Below, in pieces: positions 21,766-32,732 of a DNA stretch of 64,000 nt. Each line of letters begins with the position of its first letter. Position 1 is the stretch's first letter. A program made the position numbers and the translations under genes. The DNA is from Morinoia aosen (taxonomy: Eukaryota; Arthropoda; Malacostraca; Amphipoda; Talitridae): positions 28,279,692 through 28,343,691 of the forward strand of contig CM059570.1 of the NCBI GenBank assembly GCA_030386875.1. The letters run 5' to 3'. A model generated the notes under the pieces. That model saw nothing but the letters and a program-made list of their open reading frames with translations, did no database searches and was not told where the DNA came from.

Positions 21766-22500
21766 GTTGTGAGGGGGATGTCTAGAATGAGGATCTGGGT
21801 TATGGGGGAGTTATGAGGTGAGAACCTGGGTTGTGGGGGAGTTCTGAGGTGAGAACCTGGGTTGTGGGGGAGTTCTGAGGTGAGAACCTGGGTTGTGGGG
21901 GAGTTCTGAGGTGAGAACCTGGGTTGTGGGGGAGTTCCGACGTGAGAACCTGGGTTGTGGGGGAGTTCCGACGTGAGAACCTGGGTTGTGGGGGAGTTCT
22001 GACGTGAGAACCTGGGTTGTGGGGGAGTTCTGACGTGAGAACCTGGGTTGTGGGGGAGTTCTGACGTGAGAACCTTGGTTGTGGGGGAGTTCTGACGTGA
22101 GAACCTGGGTTGTGGGGGAGTTCTGAGGTGAGAACCTGGGTTGTGGGGGAGTTCTGACGTGAGAACCTGGGTTTTGGGGAGTTCTGACGTGAGAACCTGG
22201 GTTGTGGGGGAGTTCTGAGGTGAGAACCTGGGTTGTGGGGGAGTTCCGAGGTGAGAACCTGGGTTGTGGGGGAGTTCCGAGGTGAGAACCTGGGTTGTGG
22301 GGGAGTTCCGAGGTGAGAACTTGGGTTGTGGGGGAGTTCTGAGGTGAGAACCTGGGTTGTGGGGAGTTCTGACGTGAGAATCTGGGTTATGGAGGAGTTC
22401 TGACGTGAGAACCTGGGTTGTGGGGAGTTGGCCACAGAAGCTGGGTTGTGGGGATTCTGATGTGACAGTGGGAACCTGATGTGGGAACCTGGGTTGTGCA
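21766..22500. repeat. 31-bp minisatellite
   Basis: About 22 copies built on GTTGTGGGGGAGTTCTGA and GGTGAGAACCTGG, with CTGAGG, CTGACG, CCGACG and CCGAGG variants in blocks. Both edges are degraded. The G-rich strand has a GGGGG run in each unit. Confidence 0.96.
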
Positions 22501-22980
22501 GGGAGTTCTCAAGTAAAAACCTGCGTTCCTTACCTCCCAGAACCCCCCTCACCTCAATTATCGCTACCGCTGCTGCTCAGATGGAGCAGTTGTCAGAACG
22601 TCTGCGTAGAAACAATTCAGACTTCAGACGCAAGGTACCGCCTGTGTGCAGGGTGAAAGATTTATAAGTTTACATTAATAAACGTTGTTTTGGAATAATT
22701 CATTACCCTCAGCATATATATGAATTAGTTTTCAACACATGAAATATTATAGTTTTAGAAGCGGATTCAAGATTTTTCGAGGAACTGCTTTTCGCTACGG
22801 TTTTATTTTAACTACATGTGTCTTCGATTCACTTTAAATTTATTTTTCAAATAATAAAAGTAATGTTTATCATTCAAGGTATAATTCATTTTTCAAATAA
22901 GAAAGTCCTCCATCCTTCATCCTTTTTCAGTTTCTATATGCTCAGCCTATGTTTCCCAATCCATACTATAATAAGAGCCG
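22501..22980. other. Spacer with a possible small exon
   Basis: A short open segment ATGGAGCAGTTGTCAGAACG at about 22580 follows CTGCTGCTCAG and runs to AAG|GTACCG near 22634. It would encode MEQLSERLRRNNSDFRRK if it were an exon. No partner exon was found. The rest is AT-rich. Confidence 0.2.
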
Positions 22981-23031
22981 CGTCCGTCCGTCCGTCCGTC
23001 CGTCTGTCCGTCCGTCCGTCCGTCTGTCCGA
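22981..23031. repeat. CCGT tetranucleotide microsatellite
   Basis: A run of CCGT units with two CTGT interruptions, directly after TATAATAAGAGCCGCG. The same lead-in is found near 893, so it probably marks one end of a dispersed element. Confidence 0.9.
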
Positions 23032-23409
23032 AGCCAGCCTGCTGTGTGTGATGAGCGTATCTCTGATACGAACCGTGTGCACTCGGCCTCATCAACTCTC
23101 TTTTTACACTTTTATATCAACTCTTTTTTTATATCTTTCTGCTTTTCTTTCATTTCGCTTTCTTTCTTATTCCAAATAAAGGGGAGTGGACTAGTAACTA
23201 TAAAAAAAAGAAGACTCCTCCGTAAAATTTGTCGATGTATTCCCTAGAATCTATTACAAGTTGTTCGTTAACTCTGACGATCTCGAATGCTTGGTATGGC
23301 TGTCACCGTTACCGCTCAGCTGATATGTGATATTGAGCAGATTTCGACACACGGCTTCCCGTATTAACATACCGGAGAGAAAGATTCACACGCTGTATAA
23401 TGAAGCTGA

Positions 23410-23555
23410 TATGAATAACCTTAGCTCAGCCAGGGGGAGCCACGGGAGCCATCTCCCCCCCCCCCCCCCCACAGAGAAAACAAATAAGCTGGGGGCAGTT
23501 TCAGTCGCCGGTTCAAGTAAAAGAATAAAAAGATTCCTGATAATTATTGCCTAAT
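23410..23555 (+). mobile_element. C-tract dispersed element, copy 1
   Basis: Contains 16 consecutive C (23455-23470) followed within 50-80 bp by AAAAAGATTCCTGATAATT and GCCTAA. A similar order (GCGCAGCCACC, poly-G/poly-C, AAAAGATTGCAGATAATT, GGCTAA) is at 29570-29730. A decayed dispersed element of unknown class. Confidence 0.45.
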
Positions 23556-23887
23556 GTGTGAAGCACTTTGTAAATTGCCCATTTACCTACCAGTAACAAC
23601 GGCTAGCATTTCACTAACTTTATTTAAATTAGACTATGGCATACAGTTTAAAATAATCAAGCATAAAGACGGCTTATCAATTCTGCAGCTTCCACCGTAT
23701 TAATCACGGTAACGTGAGGAATGTTTTGCATAAATAGAATTATTCATTAAAACATACATATATTCAACCTGACCCTGCGGTGCGGGGGAGCTATACAAAC
23801 CACATAGTAGTTATACAGTGTTTCATATATCTTTCGTACACGGAAGCAATACAGTATTCCAAGTTTAGTATATTAGAACTTACTTAC
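23556..23887. other. AT-rich spacer
   Basis: No gene or repeat recognised. Confidence 0.4.
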
Positions 23888-23950
23888 CCTTTCTGTACCG
23901 CAGGTGTCTGAGGAGTGGCGGCCGAGGCACAGCTGCCCGCTATATATACT
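23888..23950 (-). promoter_or_regulatory. Possible minus-strand promoter and non-coding first exon
   Basis: On the minus strand a TATATATA (23941-23948) is followed by GC-rich sequence, an initiator-like TCAGAC, and then a near-perfect splice donor AGG|GTAAGTAAG (boundary at 23888/23887). This is the expected layout of a TATA promoter with a short 5' untranslated exon. The next minus-strand coding exon with a 5' acceptor is the Gly-rich gene at 14758, so this could be its first exon; the link is an inference. Confidence 0.35.
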
Positions 23951-24639
23951 CACGCTGCCGACGCGTCTCGAACGCGTCATGACTTCGTTCAGACGTCGAC
24001 CGTCCGGCGTGGATCGAAGAGAAGCGTCGATTTCTGCTCCCTAGGATTGCGTCATCTCTTTAGGGTGCGTCCTTGAGATGTTGCAAAAAGACCATTATAG
24101 ACTCACCCTTATTGATTATTTCGGCCAAATTTACGGCTTTTTAGCATTTTAACGTCCGTGAGGACCGTAAGGTTACTATTTTAAAATAGTTTGATGTGTT
24201 GTAATGCTTCATATATGTTTTCCTCTGCCTATGTATAACTGATGCCGGTACCGATCTAACGGAGGTGTTCGTAATGGCGGTGGTTGTAATGACTATAATA
24301 TGAGCACAAAAATCCTAACGTTAGAGGAGTAAAAGTACTTTGTAACAGAGTACAAAGTATTTGTAAAAGTATTTTATTGTATTTTGCAAGCATTATACAG
24401 ATTTTCTATCGCATAAAAAAAAGGCTTTGTATATAATACTATCGTTTGTTTCTAGGGTCGATGTTTGCAGCTCGGAGATATGCTCTAAATTGAAGAAATA
24501 AATAGAAATATAATAGAAAATAGCAAATAAATATAAATGTAAGTAATAATAATAAATGTATACAAATATATATAACTACTGAGATTTTTGGGGATCGATT
24601 GGTGAGAGCATGGATCGAAAATTGCCATATTGTTTCTTT
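23951..24639. other. Intergenic
   Basis: A GC-rich stretch at 23960-24060 would be upstream sequence of the possible promoter. At about 24325-24400, AGTACTTTGTAACAGAGTAC and following text resembles ends of hAT-type elements but has no partner end. No gene seen. Confidence 0.3.
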
Positions 24640-25490
24640 TGGTTACTCAGGCAGTTCTTGTAACTCTGTCAACTTTGGTACCTGTGGCAACTCTGGTAAC
24701 TCTGGTAGCCGTGGTAACAAGCAAATCTGGTAGCTGTGTCAACTCTGGCAGCACTGGTAGCCGTGGTTACAGGCAAATCTGGTCTCTATGGCAACTCTGG
24801 CAACACTGGTAGCCGTGGTAACAGGCAAATCTGGTATCTGTGTCAACTCTGACAACACTGGTAGCCGTGGTAACAGGCAAATCTGGTAGCTATGGCAACT
24901 CTGGCAACACTGGTAGCCGTGGTAACAGGCAAATCTGGTAGCTATGGCAACTCTGGCAACACTGGTAGCCGTGGTAACAGGCAAATCTGGTAGCTATGGC
25001 AACTCTGGCAACACTGGTAGCCGTGGTAACAGGCAAATCTGGTAGCTATGGCAACTCTGGCAACACTGGTAGCCGTGGTAACAGGCAAATCTGGTCTCTA
25101 TGGCAACTCTGGCAACACTGGTAGCCGTGGTAACAGGCAAATCTGGTATCTGTGTCAACTCTGACAACACTGGTAGCCGTGGTAACAGGCAAATCTGGTA
25201 GCTATGGCAACTCTGGCAACACTGGTAGCCGTGGTAACAGGCAAATCTGGTAGCTATGGCAACTCTGGCAACACTGGTAGCCGTGGTAACAGGCAAATCT
25301 GGTATCTGTGTCAACTCTGGCAACAGCGGTAGCAGTGTAAACTGGCAACCCTAGTAGCTCGAGTGACTTCTGTAGCTGAGAAACTCTTCTGGCAACACTA
25401 GTAGCCGTGGCAACTGTGGCAACTCTAGTAGCCGTGGCAACTCTGGCAACTATAGTAGCCGTGGCAACTCTGGCAACTTTGAATTGAAAG
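24640..25490. repeat. 52-bp minisatellite with internal 15-18 bp sub-repeats
   Basis: About 12 copies of a 52-bp unit starting GGTAGCCGTGGTAACAGG and including ATGGCAACTCTGGCAACAC. The edges decay into shorter GGCAACTCTGGTA units, suggesting the 52-bp unit grew from a smaller one. A TATCTGTGTCAACTCTGAC variant recurs at about 24830 and 25145, about 310 bp apart, indicating a six-unit duplication. Confidence 0.95.
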
Positions 25491-26479
25491 CATCTCTGTG
25501 ATGGTTACTTGACGTTCGCAATTTTTTTTTAACAATTTGTTTCTACCCATTTGTACCCATTTTTTGTACCCACACAAACAGGATGAGAATGTGAAGGTTT
25601 AAATCCCGTGTTTCCTTCTTTGTAGGCCGCAAGTGAGAGATATTTTCATTTCTGATGACGAAAATGCATTTTCCGATTTCAAATGAATTCACGTATTAAT
25701 GAATATATTTATTAAATTCGCACATAAATGAATTTATTTATTAAACTCACGCATAAATGAATACATTTAATAAATTCACGCATAAATGAATATATTTAAT
25801 AAATTCACGCATAAATTAGTACCCACGCACGTACAAATATATTCACAACCTGCGACATTTGTGATGGCTTCACGAGCCTTTTATTATTTATGCTTTTCCA
25901 CAAACAGGATATATTTTTTAATAGCTAAGCAGTATTGGACTTCCTGTGAGCTAGCAACAGCCGTCAGTTTGTTTTTTATATTTTTTTTCTTTTCTGGAGT
26001 GTTTTTCATGTTTTTTTCGGAGTGTTTTTTCAAAGTTTTATCATCACCTGTTCCTGATGATAATCGTGAAATGAAACTGATGATTTTCATCATGTAAAAC
26101 GAAACAAGTTTTAGAAATGAGGCTCCTTTCTCGTTTCTAAAACATGTTCTTTAAATCATCGTGTGGGGGAATTGGTTGGAATACTGACACAGCGCAGCAC
26201 ATCGTGCATCTTTATTGGTAATACATCACAACATTTCGATTACAACAAAGGTTGAACTACATCGCAACCTTTCTAACCATCTTGTGTTACACCTATTAAC
26301 ACCAAAAGGAATAATAAATAAATAAGGATTAACATATCGGACAGTTTCTTTTCTCAAGAACACTGAAGGAAATGCTGAGGCAACTCGACGCTCGCATTAA
26401 AGCACTTCTGTGTAGAGCTTCCTTACGTTTTTTAGAGCGCCAAAGCTATAGTAACGCAATATAATAGAAATAAAAATGT
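25491..26479. other. Intergenic, AT-rich
   Basis: Includes about four copies of a roughly 30-bp repeat (ATTCACGCATAAATGAATA) at 25690-25815 and T-rich tracts at 25960-26040. No gene seen. Confidence 0.45.
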
Positions 26480-27390
26480 TGTTAAATTGAAGACAAAAAC
26501 CAGTGTTTCCAAGTTGGAGACAAAAACAAATGTTGACAAATTGACGACAAAACCAATTATGACACAATGAAGACAAAAACAAATGTTGCCAAATGGAAGA
26601 CAAAAAACAAATGTTGCCAAACTGAAGACAAAACCAATTATGACACAATGAAGACAAAACAAATGTTGCCAAATGGAAGACAAAAAACAAATGTTGCCAA
26701 ATTGAAGACAAAACCAATTATGACACAATGAAGACAAAAACAAATGTTGCCAAATGGAAGACAAAACCAATTATGACACAATGAAGACAAAAACAAATGT
26801 TGCCAAATGAAAGACAAAAAACAAATGTTGCCAAATTGAAGACAAAACCAATTATGACACAATGAAGACAAAAGCAAATGTTGCCAAATGGAAGACAAAA
26901 AACAAATGTTGCCAGATGGAAGACAAAAAACAAATGTTGCCAAACTGAAGACAAAACCAATTATGACACAATGAAGACAAAAACAAATGTTGCCAAATTG
27001 ACGACAAAAACAAATGTTGCCAAACTGAAGACAAAACCAATTATGACACAATGAAGACAAAAACAAATGTTGCCAAATGGAAGACAAAAACAAATGTTGC
27101 CAAATGGAAGACAAAAAACAAATGTTGCCAAATTGAAGACAAAACCAATTATGACACAATGAAGACAAAAACAAATGTTGCCAAATTGACGACAAAAACA
27201 AATGTTGCCAAACTGAAGACAAAACCAATTATGACACAATGAAGACAAAAACAAATGTTGCCAAATGGAAGACAAAAAACAAATGTTGCCAAATTGAAGA
27301 CAGAAAACGAATGTTGCCAAATTGAAAACCAAAACAAATATTGCCCAATTACAGACAAAACAAATGTTGTCAAATTGAACACAAAAATCA
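26480..27390. repeat. 26-27 bp tandem repeat with mixed unit types
   Basis: About 33 units of CAAATGTTGCCAAATGGAAG with AAGACAAAA spacers, interleaved with an ACCAATTATGACACAATG unit that comes after every two to four others. The mixed order gives a higher-order pattern. Minus-strand frames (CHNWFCLQFGNICF) are by-products. Confidence 0.95.
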
Positions 27391-28504
27391 ATGTGACGAC
27401 ACAAATAAAATTACAAATTTGGCGAAAGACAGGAGGCCGTCTGAATTTGCTCTCGTCTTAGCTTGGCACCGTAGGCCTAAGCTCGGAAACCCAAAAAAAT
27501 CTGGGCAGGGTATTTTCTACAAAATAATAACGTTTTATAAGTCACTTACAACGAACTTTGATATACATAGTGCATTCAAATATGAGGTTTGTTACGCTTT
27601 ACTTGACGGTTAATTCGGTTAATTGAAATAAGAGCTTAACATTATCACAGGAACGTTCCCATTTCTTGTTAACATGTAAAGCAATGCTATATTCAAATGA
27701 TTAAAAAATTTTGCTCTGCAATAATTGCTGCAAAATATAACTAGTCAATCCTGCTCCATAATTCTATGCGGTTATTTAATGAAGTAGGCATTTCTGACCC
27801 AAAATTAATGCACAGCAACTCAATGATGTACTTTTGTCATAAAATTAACGCGCTGATGGCCTGCTAAACTCAAATATGATAACAATGTACTTTTGTATCA
27901 AATTAAACACGTTAAGCCAAACGTAAATTTTTTTTTCTAAACTTACCACAAGTGATACAGCAATAGATTGTATCTTAACTCTAGTTCAATGGACAAACTT
28001 GAGCATAGCTACTTATGGGCCCGAATAAGTTCAGCAACTTCTAACTAACAAATTCGTTCCTAAGCATCCAGCACAGTCAAAAATTATTTAAATTCGCTAT
28101 CAGATCAACCCATCAAGTCCGACGCTCCGCAGTTCAGTGCAGTGACGCTCGCGTGAGGGCAGTTCGCCGCAGCATTTATGATGTCGGTCGAGGCTGCCGT
28201 ATGGCTGCGCCAAGCTGCGCCGCTGCCCACTGGATATATGAGCTAAAAAAAGTTGTTGCTTTCCATAGGAAATTTTTGGGCCGCCACTGCGCAGCTCCGA
28301 CGTCGCCAACCACGTCAATGCTGCCTTGATGGTCGGCGGTCTACTCTGATAATATCAACAATATTTAAACAGGTAGGTGGTCATTGAAAGTGTTTTCAAT
28401 TAGATGTGTGTGTGCGTATTAGCGGAGCTGGTAATCGGTGTTGAATTGGTGCACGGTAGGCAGGTGAAAGGAAGGAACTGTCTTGAAGAATCAACATCTC
28501 TGGT
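27391..28504. other. Intergenic
   Basis: AT-rich sequence to about 28080, then a GC-richer island at 28090-28330 (CCGACGCTCCGCAGTTCAGT). Nothing codes convincingly. Confidence 0.4.
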
Positions 28505-28715
28505 CGTTCCAAAGATAAGACATAAGACGGTGCAAAGACAGAACTTTAGACAGTACAAAAATAGGATATAAGATAGTGCAGAGACAGGAGATAAGAAGAT
28601 GCAAAGACAGAAGATCAGAAGGTGAAAAGACAGGATGTAAGACAGTGCAAAGACAGGAGATATGAAGGTGCAAAGACGAGATAAGACGGTGCAAAGACAG
28701 AACTTCAGACAGTAC
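28505..28715. repeat. Degenerate 22-23 bp tandem repeat
   Basis: About nine diverged units around GACAGTGCAAAGACAGGAGA and TAAGA. It lies directly downstream (minus strand) of the stop of the 28723 gene, so it would be in its 3' untranslated region. Confidence 0.85.
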
Positions 28716-28722
28716 AATGACT

Positions 28723-29109
28723 TCACTTGCGGGTCTTGACGGTGGTTGTCTTGGTGGTGGTGGTAGTCTTGGTGACTTTGGACTGGTGGCTGGTGACGGT
28801 GGTTTGCCGGGGGCCGGGGTGAGGTTTGTGGGGTTGGTTTCCTTTGCCTGATGAACCCCCTGGCCTCACTACCACCTGGGTACCATGACCAGCTGGCTTT
28901 GCTGGTACCTTAGTACCATGACCACCTGGCTTTGCTGGTGCCTGGGTACCATGACCACCTGACCTTGCTGGTGCCTTGGTACCATGACCACCCGCCGCTG
29001 GTTTTCCAGTACCACGTCCTCTACCACCTCCGGCACCTGGTACCACTACAACCGTGGTGCTACCACCCGATTGTATCACAACCGAAACATTTTGTCCACC
29101 GTTTGGCAT
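28723..29109 (-). CDS. Small Gly/His/Thr-rich protein, MP(K/N)GG type
   Basis: A 128-residue single coding exon. The minus strand reads acceptor CTCTATTTCAG, then AAAA, then ATG, the same four-base spacing as the gene at 14758. The N-terminus is MPNGGQNVSVVIQSGG. A middle block holds four 11-residue repeats (GGHGTKAPAR, GGHGTQAPAKP and similar). A Pro/His linker leads to a Thr/Lys tail (TKTTTTTKTTTVKTRK). There is no signal peptide or transmembrane segment. The repeats keep frame (33-bp unit) and the tail is not part of them, unlike the array artefacts. Family unknown; it appears to be a paralogue of the Gly-rich gene. Confidence 0.6.
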   Translation of the reverse strand: MPNGGQNVSVVIQSGGSTTVVVVPGAGGGRGRGTGKPAAGGHGTKAPARSGGHGTQAPAKPGGHGTKVPAKPAGHGTQVVVRPGGSSGKGNQPHKPHPGPRQTTVTSHQSKVTKTTTTTKTTTVKTRK

Positions 29110-29565
29110 TTTTCTGAAATAGAGAAAAATCTGTTAAGAAATGATTTTTTCACGCACATATACGATTTCACTTCACGACTGACACATAAAAAGATGGAAA
29201 TCTTTAAAAAATAATTTCGTCACACATATACAGGAGTTCACTACATGACGGACACATAAACGTACGCAGTGTATGACGTATATTTACAACATGACGGCTA
29301 TTTTCACAGTCGGTCAAATCACGAAGAACCGAAATTGGATTTCAGAGGAGGATTTGTGAAAGAAAGCTTAAAGTAGACAAACCGCAGGCCATGCGCACGC
29401 TGCATGTGGCTTAGGAATCCGTTAAAACTAAAAAGGAAAGGAAGCAAACAATGCTAAAAAAATCAGCGCCCAATCTGCGAAAATGAAAACTGTAAGCATG
29501 TTGTGGGAAATTGCTTAACGAAGAGCGAAGGCAGCAAAAAAAGTTATCTTCTTATATATTTATAT
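29110..29565. other. Upstream or intronic sequence of the 28723 gene
   Basis: Starts with the acceptor tract on the minus strand. It contains a twice-repeated TTTTTTCACGCACATATACGA-like motif near 29140 and 29215. No first exon could be fixed. Confidence 0.3.
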
Positions 29566-29740
29566 ATATTCTGGCCTAGTGTAGTAGCGCAGCCACCAGG
29601 AGAGGAGGGGGGGGGGGGGGGGGGGGGTGAAGGCACGGTTGTCATGACTCCCCCCTCCCCCCTTTTTTTAGTAAAAATATAAAAAGAATGAAAAGATTGC
29701 AGATAATTGATCTCTGGCTAAATCATTCGAAATAAGTGAA
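29566..29740 (+). mobile_element. G-tract dispersed element, copy 2
   Basis: GTAGTAGCGCAGCCACCAGG leads into 21 consecutive G (29607-29627), then CCCCCCTCCCCCC and AAAAGATTGCAGATAATTG. It matches the layout of the element at 23410. A second C-rich tract is at 29807-29822. Confidence 0.45.
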
Positions 29741-29929
29741 TTGAAGCTTTGGCAGAACTTCAGACAACATTTTATCCCTTCGAAATTATTTGTTCGGGGA
29801 TCCTCCCCCCCCCCACCCCCCCAAAAAAAAATAAATAAAAAATAAATAAGTGAATAAATAAATGAAAAATTCGGATGGCTGTGCCACTGGCCCAGCGCTG
29901 TGCACACTTGCATTTAGTGCACCTCATGG

Positions 29930-30195
29930 TTTGCACCACTTGATATACATTCCTCAATTTTTCACCACTTAATGATGTATCGCATGTTTTTGCACCACTT
30001 AAACTTCCACCACTTTATTTATATGATTTGCACTTTATAACTTTGTTATGCTTTTCCTTCTCTAATGGGCATTAATTTATATCATTTGCACTCCACTACT
30101 TTGTTATGCTTTTCCTTCTCTAATGGGCATTAATTTATATCATTTGCACTCTGACTACTTGCGTATGCTTTTCCATCTCTAACACTCGTAGGCAC
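29930..30195. repeat. CACCACTT motif cluster and 58-bp repeat
   Basis: Five CACCACTT motifs at 29935-30015 are followed by about 2.7 copies of a 58-bp unit beginning TTATGCTTTTCCTTCTCTAA. Confidence 0.85.
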
Positions 30196-30295
30196 TAATC
30201 ATACGACTGACACCAGAATGCAAATGAAGAAGCAACAGCCACTCAGCACGGCACTTGAAACTCCGCGTTAGTGTAGAAATTCGGCCCGGAAATGC

Positions 30296-30550
30296 GATAT
30301 GAGCACTTTGACAGCGACGTGAGTCACCGGTGGTACACGGAGAGAATTTTCAAGATGCTTCGGACTGACCGTAGTCACAAACACAATTTTTAATAATACA
30401 AAATTAAAGCTAAATGAAGGCACTATCCAGTTCATGTGTACTGCTTTTAAAATGGCTAACAACAAATAACTATAAATTTGAATTGAATATTAAACTTTAG
30501 GGATTGAGGTGATTGGGGTTGGGAAAATCTGCCGCGGTCAAAAATGTTAA
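30296..30550 (+). mobile_element. TTAA-type MITE, third copy
   Basis: Begins GAGCACTTTGACAGCGACGTG, carries TCACCGGTGGTACACGG and GCTAAATGAAGGCACTATCC, and ends CGCGGTCAAAAATGTTAA with TTAA at 30547-30550. The left TTAA has decayed. Same family as 8108-8336. Confidence 0.75.
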
Positions 30551-30619
30551 AGAGAACAGCGTGATCTTTTTGGGCTGTTAAGGGTTAGTTCCGATGTGGC
30601 AGTAGAGCAATGACCTCCC

Positions 30620-31012
30620 CACACTGTAGCCACTCGCAACGGCCACTCGCAACTGTCACTCCCTGCTGCCTCTCCCTGCTGCCACTCCTTGCAGCCACTT
30701 GCTAATACCACTCGTAACTGCCACTCGCAACTGCCACTCGCAACTGCCACTCCCTGCTGCCTCTCCCTGCTGCCACTCTCTGCTACCACTCCCTGCTACG
30801 ATTCCCTGCTGCCACTCGTAGCTGCCACTCCTTTCAGCCACTTGCTAATACTACTCGTAACTGCCACTCGCAAGTGCCACTAGTAACTGCCACTCCGTGC
30901 TGCCACTCCCTGCTGCGATCCCCTGCCACCACTCACAACTGCCACTCCCTGCAGCCACTCGCAACCGCCATTCGCAACCGTCACTCGCAACTGCCACTCG
31001 CAACCGCTCACG
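30620..31012. repeat. 13-bp family tandem repeat, CCACTC type
   Basis: About 30 units of CTGCCACTCGCAA, CTGCCACTCCCTG and related forms with small indels. Minus-strand frames such as SGSREWQQG are by-products. Confidence 0.9.
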
Positions 31013-31660
31013 AGTGAGAGAACAACAAGCGAAGATATGAGCGATAGCCCCGACACGATAACCAAAGATAGCATCTCTAATCACAAAGAGCTGAGTCATT
31101 GTCTTAATATAAGCACTCAGTGCTGCTCGAATTGTTTAAATTGAACTTGTGTTTTTTGGAATTTTGAGTTGAAGTGGTTTCCTTTGACGTTATATCTTTG
31201 AATTCCCGTTGTTGAGTGATATTTTATTTAAATTCAAGTGTAGGATAGAGTGAGCTGAATAAATGTTCATTGATTTTTAATTTCAATGTAAGTGTGGGGA
31301 AGAGTGAGCTCAATAAATGCTCAATGAGTGGTGGAGTTGCCCTGTAGTACTTCTCAGTTTAGTACCTTTATAACTTCAAATCATCTAAGTTTTTTTCGGA
31401 TTTTCTCTCACCTAATGATGGTCCAGTGTTGAAGAAATTAAAGGCGTTAGTCCTCATTGACGTGCATGTGTATGTTGATGAAATGTTCAACGCTGATTTT
31501 GATCAAATTAAATTTCAAGTTGTTTCCGTTGAAACAAGTTTTTTATTCAACAAATACAAATTCGGATATTTCTTTATCATTTATTCAACCAGTTGAATTC
31601 CACAAATTAAATTTCAATATTCTTTTCCCATGAAAATCAAAGATAGAAACACCTTTCGAC
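31013..31660. other. AT-rich spacer
   Basis: Contains two related GTGTAGGATAGAGTGAGCT-type segments near 31240 and 31290. No gene. Confidence 0.4.
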
Positions 31661-31744
31661 GTAAATCTAGGAAGTTCTCGGTGATCTAGGAAATAAATCT
31701 AGGAAGCTCTCGGTGATCTAGGAAATAAATCTAGGAAGCTCTCG

Positions 31745-32275
31745 GTGATCTATGAAGATTTGTACAAAGCCCTTCTCGTTCAGGGGTATTCACTCGGTGA
31801 ACTACAGGATATAGGCTTCTTAAAGTTCGTAGAGTTGATTTCCGCACTAAGTTTCAATTCCGACCAGTATTTACCGCATATATCACTCTTAGCTTCCGAA
31901 TTGCAAATTGCAAAGTACTATCTAACCGTTTTCTCCTAGTAAGCTAAATCTAGAAAATTCTCATGCACTTATAGAAAATCTGTCAAAAATTGATAATTCT
32001 GAAACATTCGTCATGGTTTCATTTGATATCGAAAACTTTTTTAATAATGTGTACATTTGAGAAACTATCGAGGCTTGTTGGTAGAAACTCTTCTGAGGTT
32101 CAGGTGGCGCGGTGTTGGGTCTAACTCTGTCCATAATCAAAACTCTATTAGAACTTAATGGGTAAGGGTGTTTCTTTATCTTTCAACGCAAATTGCGCAA
32201 ACTACTTAAAGGTCTCGGGATGGGATTACCCCTTGGTCCCATATTTACCAATGTATTTCTGTGCCATTATTTTTT
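31745..32275 (+). pseudogene. PLE reverse transcriptase remnant
   Basis: The reading frame is broken by stops (after TVFS at 31939, after NNVYI near 32057, and others). Two RT signatures are still legible: VMVSFDIENFFNNV (motif A, with the catalytic Asp) and KGLGMGLPLGPIFTNVFLC (motif B). The catalytic YxDD region is not visible and would fall where the minisatellite starts. The line is therefore inactive. Confidence 0.75.
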
Positions 32276-32313
32276 TCATACATTTGTTCTTTTTCGAAAT
32301 CTCTTGCTTCTGA

Positions 32314-32732
32314 GATTTTTTGAATCACTTTGAATCACTTGATTTTTTGAATCACTTTGAATCACTTGATTTTTTGAATCACTTTGAATCACTTGATTTT
32401 TTGAATCACTTTGAATCACTTGATTTTTTGAATCACTTTGAATCACTTGATTTTTTGAATCACTTTGAATCACTTGATTTTTTGAATCACTTTGAATCAC
32501 TTGATTTTTTTAATCACTTTGAATCACTTGATTTTTTGAATCACTTTGAATCACTTGATTTTTCGAATCACTTTGAATCACTTGATTTTTTGAATCACTT
32601 TGAATCACTTGATTTTTTGAATCACTTTGAATCACTTGATTTTTTGAATCACTTTGAATCACTTGATTTTTTGAATCACTTTGAATCACTTGATTTTTTG
32701 AATCACTTTGAATCACTTGATTTTTTGAATCA
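32314..32732. repeat. 27-bp minisatellite
   Basis: About 15.5 copies of TTGAATCACTTTGAATCACT plus TGATTTT. The unit is itself partly an internal repeat (TTTGAATCAC twice). One TTTTTTAATC and one TTTTTCGAATC variant occur. It interrupts the PLE reading frame. Confidence 0.97.
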
